In this document: positions 28,242 through 40,500 of the stretch, piece after piece
Position numbering within the stretch: position 1 is the first letter of the stretch
Layout of the letters: each line of letters begins with the position of its first letter
Source of the DNA: Beroe forskalii
Lineage: Eukaryota; Ctenophora; Nuda; Beroida; Beroidae
Direction of reading: 5' to 3'
Assembly (NCBI GenBank): GCA_011033025.1
Contig: WFMF01000417.1
Coordinates: 95,834-159,833 of the forward strand
DNA length: 64,000 nt
Position numbers and translations under genes: made by a program
The notes under the pieces: generated by a model
Told to the model about the DNA's origin: nothing
Database searches by the model: none
The model's input: the letters and a program-made list of their open reading frames with translations, nothing else

Positions 28242-31200
28242 TTACTCAGGAGTGAGTGTTACGTTCTCCAAGTCGTCCTGTCTGTCGTGTTGGATGAGAA
28301 GATCCTCCCTTCTGAGGGAGGAAGATTAGATGAAGAAAACATAATGAATGAAGACATAATTTATCGCTAAATTTATTGGTAATTTACTAAATTAAAGCAA
28401 AATTGATCGGTAAATTCACTGATTTTTCACAAAAGTCATTCCAACTCACTCCTTGAACTCGCTGAGGACTTCCCCCAACAGCACGTCTAGTAGAGTGTAA
28501 ACCAGCTGTTTATTGAACTGTTTGTTCTGTACTCCGTTGTAGATGGTAAGAAGGGCATCATCCACCCTCTCCCTACCCAACACTTTCTTCATCGGACCTG
28601 GAGATATGGGGCAAATATTCAACTTGAAAACATGGCTATAAACTGTGGAGCCATTTTAAATCGTCCAAACGTTTGTGGAAGATTCCAATTTGATTTCGGT
28701 ACCTGGTATTTTATGGAGCATTTCCACCCTTGCCATGTCTGCCCTTTCTTTGATTTCTTCAGGTCCACGTGCTTCTGTGTCAAAGAACAGTATGTCTGAA
28801 ATAGGGAGGCGGTTTAAAGCTGATTTAGAACTATCAGAATTCTAAAATATCACTTGGTATAGAAATGATAAAGATATCTGAAAGAATTCAAAAGATGTTC
28901 ACAAAAGTATCATTTTCACTGACCGCGCGCCATCTCGATGATCTCCACGATCTCCTTTTCCTGCAGCACCAGGTTCATCTTGTAGTTGAGGTAGGAGATA
29001 ACAAAGTGGTCGATGGTGTTCTTTAGGACCAGGAGCAAGGAACATACGGCGTGTATCAGGATGTCTGGCAGACGTCCTGGGGACAATGGGATTAGATTGC
29101 TGGGGATAATGGGATTAGATTGTTTGGGGACAATGGGATTAGACGGACGATGAGATAAGATGAGCCTGAGGACAATGGAGTTTGGCTTCCTAGGGATGAT
29201 GGGATTAGGTTGAGAGGATCCGAGGGACAGGGGATTGAAGAGAAGAATTCAAAGATTCCTAAAGGCTTTAAATTTTGAGGAAAACAATGCGGTAAATTCT
29301 TGAAAATAGAGGATACAGAAAATGGTATAGTAACGTATACCTAGCAGAAGGATAGTGTATAGCAGGCACTCCGTAACCCCTGTCAGTTGCATGTATATGG
29401 CATCAGTGTGTGAGTGTCTCTTAGCAAGCTCTTCTTTTACCTTTTCCTGAGTTACAAAAAGTCATGTGTTAACAATACGATGACAAGTGGTATTAGAGAG
29501 GTAAATTCAGACACAAATGTATCACATGGACATATTCTGTCTTACAAACATGACCCAACCAAATCCCTCCCAATATTCTTGTAGTACCTGCATTTCCTTC
29601 GCATCTTGTACCTCCCTGCTCCCAGCCAGAGGATCTTGCCCCTTCCTTTGAAGGGTGGGTGTGGATACCGGGGTCGTGGGGTTGCTGCTTATCTCACTGT
29701 CTGCGGAATGAGTGGAGGTACACTCATATCTCATGATAGCACGAGTGGTAGTTTGACTTCTGTCCAAAATTTAATTAATTTTAAGTAGCGCCGCGCGCCA
29801 TAAAGCAGAAATCAACAAAATTAGGCAGTACGTGTGAGCTATAAAGAATAACCGCGCGTTACGCAGGAAATTTTCGAAATGTGCTAAAAAATGTGCCAAA
29901 TGGTCACAAAGTTTGTTATCATCTGTGTTGAGCAGTCGAGCCACGGGCATCACCCAAATATGGAGATATTCCAGGATGTGAATTGCAGTCAGTCACAGAA
30001 CTACTGCTAAATAATGTAGGAAAGTAGGTAGTAGGTACGTATCAAATATCACACTTCACAGAAATATCGCAGAAAAGCAAGATAATCATCGCAACTAACT
30101 TGTTCCCTGAATGTTTCCACAGTAACCCGGAGTAACAGACTTGCACACAGACTTCAGAAAAGGAAACAGGTACAGACTTTTCTCTTTTGGTCGTACCCCA
30201 CTCATCACCTTATCTGCAAACAGTAAGGTGGTCATATATTATTGTCATTTTCTTTCCATTCAAAGACGATACATAATTTAAAATAAGATAACGGATTATA
30301 CCAAGGAATTAAAAATCTCGAGCAATCCAGAGATTAAGTTAATTGTAAAGAAAATAAATAAAACACACTTCCTATTTCTGCTGCTGAACCCATCGCTTGT
30401 TTGGGCATACTGACAAACGCTATCTTGTTGAAATCATCGCATGAGGGACTGAGGAACTTAGCAATCAGTTCACTGTGCTTCAACGGCTCAGTGTTCATCA
30501 GTTTCTGAAATCATTCAAATTGCAATTTGTAATAATAGGTGATTATTAGGAATCAAATATGACGTGCCATCGAATTAAAGCAAATATGGCTAATGACATG
30601 AGATCGAATTCAAGTAAATCATAGGTATTATATTTAAAGTCCATGTTTTGAACTGAATAGCACAAAATAAAATGAGATATACAGAGGCAGGAGAAATACC
30701 TTGAGGTACACCTCAAGCTCCACCTTTCTGTACATTATGAACTCTCCGTTCAGCGCATTCATTGATTTTCTTTGCGGTAACTGGAGGCCTGGGCGTATTG
30801 AGATGTCACGTTTAACCAGAACAGGACTCGAAAAGAAAAATGCCAAATCTTCATTTTTGCAACGATTACTGACACTGTTAAAGACCAGTTACAAAAACTC
30901 AACCTACCATTCAGGGATCCATGGAACTTCCTTAATCGCTTGTGCAGCATAACAAACTCGCTGAACCGTCTACGAACTCTCATCTGCTCGTATCCCATAC
31001 CACTGATAGAGGTATCTTAGTGTCGAAATTGCCAAGTACTTTTCTATTAGATAAGCATATTATAAGCAACAAAACAGCCAATTTTCAGCTTGTTAGGTGC
31101 TAGTCTTTGGTCAATATTAGTCTAGATTATACTCGATCTAGAATGCTTTGTTTAATTGTTACGCAGTAGAAAATATCAAGATACACAGAGAATTGACACT

Positions 31201-34200
31201 TCGTCAACCAAACTAACTTGCGCTTCTCAACATCTGTAGTGACATCAATAACATAGGCAACGTATTGTCTGAGCCATTCTCCCAGAAGCTCGTAGTTGCT
31301 AACTTTAATACTCCAGTGGGACAGGTCAACGTTTGATTCCTCGTTGTAGTCGATCTGCTGTTCTTCCTCTGAGGGTTATGCGTGTCTGTTGCTGTGTTAA
31401 TATGTATCTTGGTCCTTTCAGACGAGAAATCACATCGAAATATAGAGTAAAATCTACACAATATTCATTTCAATTAGATGTATATAAAGCTGTAAACCCT
31501 CATTGCACTAGAACTCACCCTCATCAGGGGCCAGAAAACCGGCAGACGCAGTGATCTGAGCGAGGTGAGCAACTGCTCCTTCATCAAGCATTTCAAGCAT
31601 TGGGTCCAGGGGACTCACAGATAACTTGTCTTTCAGAGAACTGAACATCGCTCCTATTCCTCCCATGTTTTGCTTCCTCATCTGAAGATTAAAGTGATAT
31701 CAAATGAAAAAGTACGGCCGTAGACTTTAGAGAATAGTTCATAGCACTGCTGTACGCATTTTGTTCAAAGAAAAGTTTGATTCCAGAACTTCGGGCTGAT
31801 TCAAGAAGTAGCAAAACGAAGAACAGCATAGGGTTATGCCCTAAAATAACTTATTGCCATTAAGGCATTTATGTGATCACTGTTTTATGAACGTATTGCT
31901 GTGGCACTGTTTAAATGAACGGTTCAGCATCAGGTTTGAATCCTTGACACACGGGCTGTCACAAAAGCAGGGCTACTCACCTGTTCAGTCCAGCTTTCAG
32001 ATCGTTTTAGTTGCGGCTACAACAGTCAGGGTATTGTACTTGATAAACATAGGTAGAACATAGATGCAGAACAAATGACAAATTTGAGCTATAAAAGATA
32101 ATGGTATTGCTGTCGATATGTTGGATGCCTATTGCCTACAACTATACATCATATTTCAGCTATCATTATGAAGCACATATTAACGACGATGATTAATCTA
32201 GAGTAAGTCTGTTATGTCACTGTGCAAGTGCTTTATTAATGGAAAAGGCTTCAGGGTGATTTGCAGGTAACTACAAGTTGATAATACTGATTCCATCAAA
32301 TGAGATTACTGCACGCTCACCTTGCTCCAGGATGATAATTTTGGTGAAGGAGCAGATCTTTCTCCTAACAAGAGCTGGAAGAAGAAATCACTCTGGTAGA
32401 AGCCCACGCAGTAGTTACTTCTGAGATGCTCGATCAGGTACTCATACACTCTGTAGGGCGTAGAAAGTTAGAAATTTCCAATATTTCACCTTTTCTTAGA
32501 AAGCCATACCTATCAAGGCCAATCTGAAAGTTCTCATTGCCTTCTTCTTACTTCTTACCTCTCAAGAATGTTTTTGAAAGGATCACATCCCCTCTCGTAC
32601 TGTAAAAACAGACACGACTTCAAATGTTCTGCGATGTCTGCAGGGAAATCTATCTTATCACTGGAGTCTGCAGCTACGTAATGGTCGTATAAAGCTCGAA
32701 TACCGTTCTTATACCTGGAGAAATCGATTTATAATTAGAAATCTGCAGAGTAGCATGATCAGTGTAGAGAGGTAGAGAGATTGTAATGGGTTTGCTTTCA
32801 AACAAGAGCTATTCTTAATAATCTGTACCATACCCGGTGAATTTTATCTCTGAGTCGATTGGAGATGCATTCAGAGATTCAAGCCTTTCTTTCAGAGTGA
32901 GGTAGCACTGTAGAACATTAATTGCGCCATTTTTTCGCAGATACTGAAATGAGTTTGATTATTCAAACCCATAGAACAATTGAAATCCATCATTAAATGA
33001 TGGTGATGAACTGCTTGAAATATGACAGAGCACAACAAAGTAACATTCATACCTGCATGAACGAGTATAGGTTTGTTTGACTAGAAAGGATGTCCTCAAG
33101 GCTGTAATACTGTGAGTTCTGCAACACTGAAGTACTTCCAACAAAAGAAGATAGCAATTCTACCCTCTCAGATGGTCGATCTGGGTGTTCCTGGTACAAA
33201 ATTTGAGTTCACACTAACTAGGTATATCAGAACATTGTGTTTATTATAAAGTTCAATATGCTATTACACTTAATATAGTGATCAATATCAACATCTTTCA
33301 TCGAAATGCTGGGAAGATGAATTTACTACACCTTCATGCTTTCTGGATCAAGTAACATCCTGAATAAAAGATTGACAAAATCTGGATCAGCAATCAGATC
33401 TACACCAATCTTAATCATCACCATTGACACCAATTCTCGAATGAAAGAGGTAGCTTTCGGTGCTGACAATCTATTTTCAGGTACAAGGTGAGGTACCAAC
33501 AGCTCTGTTAATGATCTCAGATACCTGATATACAGATTGATAAAATTTGTTTCCATCAGGTAAATCAACGTTTATATCAGGTAAATCAACGTTTACAAAC
33601 GTTTACAAAGAATTGATAGAAAACAATAAATGTAGGTAGGTAAGTACCTATTCTCATTATCTTCACTGGTTAGGGCTATGTGAAGATTTTCCCCATACTC
33701 TTTGATTGCTAGCTCAGCTAGTTTGTCTGTTGATGTAATACCAACATATTTCTTTTTTGTCTTGATGTATGTATCAAGATGTAAAACAGCAAGAGGGATA
33801 AACTTTTCAGTTGTTATTTTACCTGAAATAGAATTAGATATCGATCTTAATTCCAATCCAATTTTCATTAGAAGAAAATTAATTGCACAGCTTTCAATTT
33901 ATAGTAAAACACTGTAATTGGCCAGTTTCAATTTCAGCATTAATTAATGTAACATGACAGAGTATACTCACCAAAATCAAGTTTTGTCACTATCCTTATT
34001 AATGATGCAACAATGAATCTAAAAATGCATCTGACATCATGTAGGAACTCAGTGTTTTTGCTTATAGGATGATACCAGTTGTATATGTAGTGAACCAACA
34101 ATAGCTGGCAAAACTCTTCCAATTTCTCATCAACTTTTTTGGGGATCATAATCCCATTCCAAATTTGGTCAGATTTTACTTGGACCTCATGTCTTTGACA

Positions 34201-34503
34201 GTTTTGCTTGTCACAAACTGGACACTGAACATATTTCACAGTTGGGACAGGAGATATGTCATAAGGAACAAACTTCAGTTTCAACAAGTATCCAAATATC
34301 CAAAAACTTGGAGGAGTAATATACTTCTGCAGAATGAACACTCCAATTGCAATTCCCCCCACAAACAACCATAGGTAAATAATGAAAACATGGTTCTGTG
34401 CAGCTCCAATTAGGATGAGGCCAAAGAGACTGGAAAATGTAATGGCAACATTCCTTGTCTCTGTATATGGCTTCCCAACACTTGTAAAAGCATTGATGAT
34501 CAT
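28242..34503 (-). CDS. SNX14: sorting nexin, SNX14-like (TM, PXA, RGS, PX, nexin-C)
   Basis: A membrane-anchored sorting nexin of the ER/endosomal SNX13/14/19/25 class. About 17 exons fall near 33971-34503, 33648-33822, 33332-33526, 33053-33192, 32831-32943, 32558-32716, 32322-32453, 31519-31680, 31217-31370, 30908-31010, 30702-30775, 30371-30506, 30115-30214, 29588-29702, 29341-29448, 28924-29078, 28702-28793, 28450-28597 and 28242-28311. Exon 1 has two hydrophobic segments (ITFSSLFGLILIGAA, YLWLFVGGIAIGVFIL), then CPVCDKQNCQRH, a signature of SNX14, and the start of the PXA domain. YLRSLTELLVPHLVPENRL continues PXA. RGS lies around 32.3-33.2 kb. PX is seen in LSHWSIKVSNYELLGEWL and MRVRRRFSEFVMLHKRLRKF. 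The C-terminal nexin domain ends NKQFNKQLVYTLLDVLLGEV. Exon edges are approximate except for the last two. Confidence 0.85.
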
Positions 34504-35000
34504 AACATCATATCTAGCTTGGATCTAATTGGTCATATTTCCTATGAAATAACTTCAAGTTAAATACACATGTTTACACATGGAGTGTATTAGATGTATT
34601 AATTAATTAATTACACATTGACTATTTTACAAAAAAAAATGAAAATTTCAGCAGAAATTGAATGAAAAGTATGTTGCATAAAATTTACATCTTAAATTTT
34701 AATCAATCCCTTCAATGACCAGTGCATGTGCACACACCTGGTCAATGATAAGAATGCTGGAAACACACAGAAATTGACCAAGATTAATCAATAAGTAGGT
34801 GAATTCAGTAACTAATCTCAACAACATTCAATCCAATGTTTTACATTAAGAGCACACACCATTGAGCACAAGTGTCCATCCATTAATAACCTATTAGACC
34901 ATGTCTCCAGTGAAACAATTGCAACCTTAAATGAAACCGAAAAAGACCTTTGACTGATCAAGTTCATCATGTGCCCACTGATAAGTTAACAATTCCATAA
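34504..35000. other. upstream region of the SNX14-like gene
   Basis: AT-rich sequence with no supported gene. It probably contains the 5' UTR and promoter of the leftward SNX14-like gene. Confidence 0.35.
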
Positions 35001-35369
35001 CAAAGTATGTGTCTCCACTCTTCTTCCTGGTTCTCTGGCCTCTCTCTTCTTTAGCTGATCATCCATTAAAATCAAATGAAATAAAGAATTTTGATGAATT
35101 CTGTCCACAGAACTCAAATATTTTCAACTTTCTACCTTTTGATGGATCATTAAATTTTCCACTTTTCCAGCTTCTTATGAAAAAGTGCGCAGGGCGCATT
35201 TTTCCCTAGTCTGGCAGTCTTCTACTCAACCCTCAACTCAAATTTCAGAGTGTTGCACGCGAGAGATGGATGCAATCCATTTACACTTTACAGTTTTGTG
35301 CGCGCAGCTTAAGTTTGCACGGCGTACAGACATGTTTTACGCCGCGCACAGAAAACTGGCAATTAAATT

Positions 35370-35460
35370 CCCCTAACCAGGGGTGTCGCGAAACGACGTT
35401 TAGCGCTTGCCGCGCCGCGCACTCCGTGCGCGTAACCAGGGTCCTGGTTAGGGCAAGCAA
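35370..35460. repeat. CCCTAACCAGG/CCTGGTTAGGG inverted repeat
   Basis: CCCCTAACCAGGGGTGTCGC opens and CCTGGTTAGGGCAA closes the segment, with GC-rich sequence between. Similar pairs lie at about 24645-24690 and about 35855-35925, and single halves are next to the element ends at 12576, 12829, 12907 and 19379. This is a short MITE-like family. Confidence 0.6.
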
Positions 35461-35484
35461 TTAAACTGTGTAGCTGTAGTTGAT

Positions 35485-35610
35485 CTTGTCGTACGATGTA
35501 TGACCCGCTGACGCCAGCCGCGACGCGAAGCGGCTGGCGTCAGAGGGATGAGAATCAGCGCCGCGCGCGCGGCGCTGATTCTCGAGAGGGTCTGTCAACG
35601 CCAAACAATA
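35485..35610. repeat. dispersed palindromic repeat, copy 3
   Basis: Contains GTCGTACGATGTATGACCCG, two CTGGCGTCAG-like halves (CTGACGCCAGCCG and CGGCTGGCGTCAG), and a perfect 34-bp palindrome at 35550-35583 (GAGAATCAGCGCCGCGC and its complement). The sequence then runs GAGAGGGTCTGTCAA. It is the most complete of three copies. Confidence 0.75.
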
Positions 35611-35999
35611 GTTGATCGAACTGCCACAGTAATTTACATCCTTCATGCTAAACACTTATATCCCTGTTTGTGGCGCGCCTAGGGAAGTGCGCGCCTCGGC
35701 GCCTACACTTACCACATGTTACGTGTCCCTGTTTGTTCGCGCTTAAGCTTGCGCGCGCAAAATAAGGCTTCGTAACATGAACATGGAGTAACGCCTACAC
35801 ACTTATGCGATGCGGACTTAGGAAAACTTCATTGAAACTGATTTTCTTATTCCTCTAACCAGGGTTGCCCTAACCAGCGCCCTGTTCCGCGCGCGTAAGC
35901 ACCTGGTTAGGTGAATAACCAGGGCATCGCTAAACACTTTAGCGGCGCAGCGCACGAAAACCAGCTGGTTTTGGTTATTTTTGAGGCGAAAGTAATCAT

Positions 36000-37345
36000 T
36001 TTTTCAAATTTGGAGCTATTGATAACAAATAATACATAGAATGATGGAATGTTGATTGTTGATGGTTTACTAAAACAAAAGGCGTATATATAACAGAATT
36101 ATTACCAGAAGATTTAAAAGACAAAAAGAGCCATCGAAAGTTAAAAAAGTTTTTTATTCATTAAAGTTTAACTATTCTTTCATTTGAAGCATAGCTACAT
36201 TGTAAAATTTAATTCATATCTGTTTACTATGGCCCACTTGGCATAATTGCATAAGCTATGTCTGTTGTAAGATTTTTGAGTTTGTTAGAACATTTCTATT
36301 TGACCAGTTCATTATATGGCACCAGTTCATTATATGGCACTACTCCAAGAATTGTGCATCAGTGGTATTTGTATCACACAGTGTGTTTATTGCTTTAGTT
36401 ACCCCATATAATATGGGTTTTAAAGACCAGTCATTATAATTATGTTGCATATTACAAAGATGACTACAAAGATGACTGTATTTGTTCTACACAGAAGATG
36501 TTTCTTATCAATTAATGCTCAATGCTTGCCGCTTGGCTTTACCTTGAATTGTTGTTATCCAGAATCTCAAAACGACATTTTTATTTTTTTGCCGCGCATG
36601 GGAAATGGTAATTAAACTATGTAGTTGATTCAAATTTGGAGCCATTGATAACAAATAATACATTTGAATGTTGATCATTGATCGTTGATGGTTTACTTTT
36701 CAATTATTTATGTTATGTTATGTTATTGAAACAAAAGCGTATATATCAGAATTATTCTAAAAAACTGAAGGAGCCATTAAAAAATTCTATGTAACGTTCG
36801 TTGGTCGATCGAATGGAATTGGTCGATTGATCAACTCCATTTGAACGGATGATGTGTTTTAATGATCACTGTTGACTTGAATTGTATTTAAATGAGCAAT
36901 ATTTAGTTGTCTCACTACTAGCTTGAAGATTTCCTATTAAAAACACATCAGTCGATCAAATGAAGTTGATCGATCGGCCAATTCCATTTGATCAACTGAC
37001 GAACATTACATGCACCTAACTATTCTTTCATTTGAAGCATAGCTACATTGTAAAATTTAATCTATATCTGATAACTATGACTCACTTGGCATAATTGCAT
37101 AAACTATGTCTGTTTTAAGATTTTTGAGTTTGTTAGAACATTTCTATTTGACCAGTTCATTATATGCTACTCCAAGAATTGTGTATTATGTGGTATTTGA
37201 TCACACAGTGTGCTTATTGCTTTAGTTACCCCAGATAATAAGGGTTTTGAAGACCAGTCATAATAATTAAGTTTCATATTAATTAATGCCCAATGCTTGG
37301 CTTTACCTAGAATCGTTGTTATCCAGAATCTAGGGAGTCTAATAT
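36000..37345. repeat. tandem segmental duplication upstream of DNAH2
   Basis: Two diverged copies lie side by side at about 36000-36568 and 36628-37332. Shared landmarks are CAAATTTGGAG then ATTGATAACAAATAATACAT (36004 and 36630), AACTATTCTTTCATTTGAAG (36169 and 37018), CACTTGGCATAATTGCATAA, and GTTGTTATCCAGAATCT. The second copy carries a 220-bp insertion (36791-37010) that the first lacks. Confidence 0.85.
36791..37010. mobile_element. 220-bp MITE with terminal inverted repeats
   Basis: The left end TGTAACGTTCGTTGGTCGAT and the complement of the right end, TGTAATGTTCGTCAGTTGAT, are inverted repeats. They extend about 60-70 bp into the element (GGAATTGGTCGATTGATCAA on the left, GGAATTGGCCGATCGATCAA on the right). 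The sister copy of the segmental duplication has no such sequence at the matching place, which provides an empty site. The target duplication is short or unclear. Superfamily is not assigned. Confidence 0.8.
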
Positions 37346-37512
37346 AGAAATCCGATTATCTTGCGGGTTTTTCGTTCACGAAGTTAATTTTTCCTTAAAA
37401 CTGAAAAGCTGAAGATTCATGTGTGTAGGTACCAAAATAATTTAAGAGATCTATACCTAAGACAAATCTCCATCTAGCTTAGAAGACTGTTGGGAGCTCA
37501 ATCAACTAGTTG

Positions 37513-40500
37513 ATGGCCTCCAATGGCATTGGCAATGCCAATGGATCCATGGAGAATGGTGAAAATGGACCATATGTTGCCCCTGTGAGTTCTTGTTTAT
37601 TTTCATTTGAAATTTACTGCTAGTTGTTCTTGATTTCTCCCTAAGAACACATTCAGATACTAAAGGGTCTATTTTTGCAATAAAGATGATATATACCCTG
37701 TTGACAGATCTTCATCCATGTGAATTATTTCAGGAGAATATTATCAAGCCAAGGACATGCTTGTCTGGATTGACACCAGAAATGTGGCAAGAGTCTCATT
37801 ATAGTGCAATTTACAGATTTTTCTGTGATGAAAATTGCAGAGTCCTGATATCATATGTAGACAAGACTCGAGGGCTAGTTTGTGAAAACTTTGTTCCCAC
37901 CACTCAGGTATTCCATAGTTCCATATTCATAAAGCAGTGATAAAACTAAAATGTTGGTTATTTGCTGCTGGAATCAGTAGCCATTTAAATTGAAGCCATT
38001 TTAAAAATTAAACTCAGATTTTTTTTGTTAGATGGGTACCTATATTGAATCAAATTTTTTATCTACAGCCAGAGCAAGTTTCCTACTTCATCAAGTTGCA
38101 GCCAGAAAAACTCTCTAGTGCTAACTTTCATCAAACTGTCACCTATGGAACATGCAATAGTGATTACATGCATGCTCTCCTTGGAACAATGCATTCTATA
38201 TATGCCCCTGTGTTCTTCAAGAACTCTACCTGGCCTGAAAGTATGTTGATTTCGACTTATTTGTAGTATTCGATCAATTTCAATCATTTTTGAATCTTGC
38301 ATTGAAATATCTATCTGTTAATGACTATCTTGCATCTGTATCACCATTTAGGTAGGTACTATTGGTACTTTTTAACCTCCCACTCTATAGGTGTGAGAAA
38401 TGACTTTGCTGCTCAATTGCACAAGTTCATGGCATGTCTCACTGACACAGCTTATAAGATAGAGGGCAAGACAGTTCTTTACATTCCTGAGGAGGATATT
38501 AGCACATCACTCGAGAAGTGTGCTAAGAACAAGGAACTAGTAGCTAGGCTAGAAAGTAAGTATCTAACTTTAAGCTCCAATTGCTCATTATTCTTTTCTG
38601 GCTATGAGTATGAGCTCTAGGCTTTGTCTAACCCATGTTCTTACCTTCTTTTTAAACATACAGTAAACCATAACCTTCAGCATCTGTGATCCATTGGACA
38701 AGACAGATCAAGGAGGTACTCAGTGCTCAGGATGCTCTGGAGATGAGTGAGAGCAGTGGTCCTCTTGAGGAGATTGCATTCTGGAAGAGTAGGTGCACTG
38801 ATCTCTCAGGGATTAGCAAGCAGCTCGACCAGGATGGGGTACTGGCAATCAAGGAGATCCTCACTTTGTCCAAGTATGTTCATTTGTTCCTCTGAAATGT
38901 TCATTAGAAATTACTTAATTCTTTAATACTTCTTTTGTGCTTCTCTTCTGGCATTCAAGAGTTCAGATGTGTTTTCAGGATTTTCGTGAAGAGTTTACTT
39001 CGAAGCCTCCTTTGATCTTTGATTCTAATCTCTATATTAGAACCATCACCATTAACCATCCTCAAATCCTCCTACATTGCACCATTCTCAAAACTTGCTA
39101 AGCAAATCCAAGACAACACAGCACAGGCTCAGAGCAACCTCAAGTTCCTGTCTGCTCTCAAAGAGCCATGTGAGGAGCTTTCGAGATCTGAACCTGCTGT
39201 TATCCCTCCAATGTTATCCAAGATACTCAATGTAATCAGGTGAGTGATTTGCAGCAGTGTTGTTATTTAGGTATCACCTCAATTACCTGTAGTATGATGG
39301 AATTTGAACCCATGTAGAGCTAATTATTCGTTAAAGCTTTCAATGTTAATGATCCACCTCTTTTAGGATTATCTGGACCAACTCGGAGCACTACAAGAGC
39401 AGGGAACGGTTGACAGCACTTCTGAGGAAGTTCTCCAATGAGATCATCATGAGGTGCTGCACTAAGATATCCCTGGATGATATCTTCTCAGGTTTGTATA
39501 GTTTATCGATCAGAATATAAGATACCATCTGATTCCTCAGCTGAATTTGTGCTGTTCTCTTGCTAACCACGAATAATATTTCTTGGAATGTACTAAATGT
39601 CCAGTTAATGTTGAAACACCATCAGGGGAGGTTGAGAAGAGCATGGAAGGTCTCGACCAGAGCATTGAGTGCTGTGAAGCATGGAAGGAGGCCTACAACA
39701 ACGCCGCTGCCACTCACAACCGATTCTGTGAGATCAAGTGGCTCCTGGATAGAAGCAGCATCTTCGCTCAGATTGATGCTTTCGTTCAGCGATGCAAGGA
39801 TCTGAAGGAGGTTGGTAACAACTTCCCTCCACACCATTCTATAAATTTGTGATCAACGATCGTGATCAACGATTTTTATCAATATTATAATTTGGTTTAA
39901 ATTAGAAACCGCATTAGGATAGCCAAAGAAGTGCGTATATAATCATTTCTCTTTCCTAACCTCCACAATAACCTCTAGGTGTGTGAAGGACAGTCTCAGT
40001 TTGGTAGATACTCCAAGGGACAGAAGCGTCCTCTACCAATCTTTGCTGGTCTGAGAGGACCAGAGATTGCCAGGAGTCTCAAGGAAATTGAGGATGCGTT
40101 CGAGAAGAACCTCTGTATCCTGATAAAGGTGAAGATGACCATTCTGGATGTGAAGTCCACAGCTTGGCATGATGCTTACAACAAGTGAGTTGAAATGAAT
40201 GTTTAATTGAAGACATTTGTTTTATTTTACTTGCACAAATGAATTGAATATGGTCATGCCCGTTGTTCATCATGTAACCTGTCTTTCTTTTAGGACTTTC
40301 ACTTTTAGAATGATGTCTACAAAACATTTTTCAAGTTCAGAATGGGCGTCAAGGACCTTGAGGTTATGATGCAGAATGTCATATCATCCGCATTTGAAAC
40401 CGTCACAACAGTTGAGCTGGGAGTTCAAGTCCTGGATGTCTTCCAACACCTTTCCACAAGAGAGGTAATTAAGTTCCCATACGTGTACCTTTTATTACTT

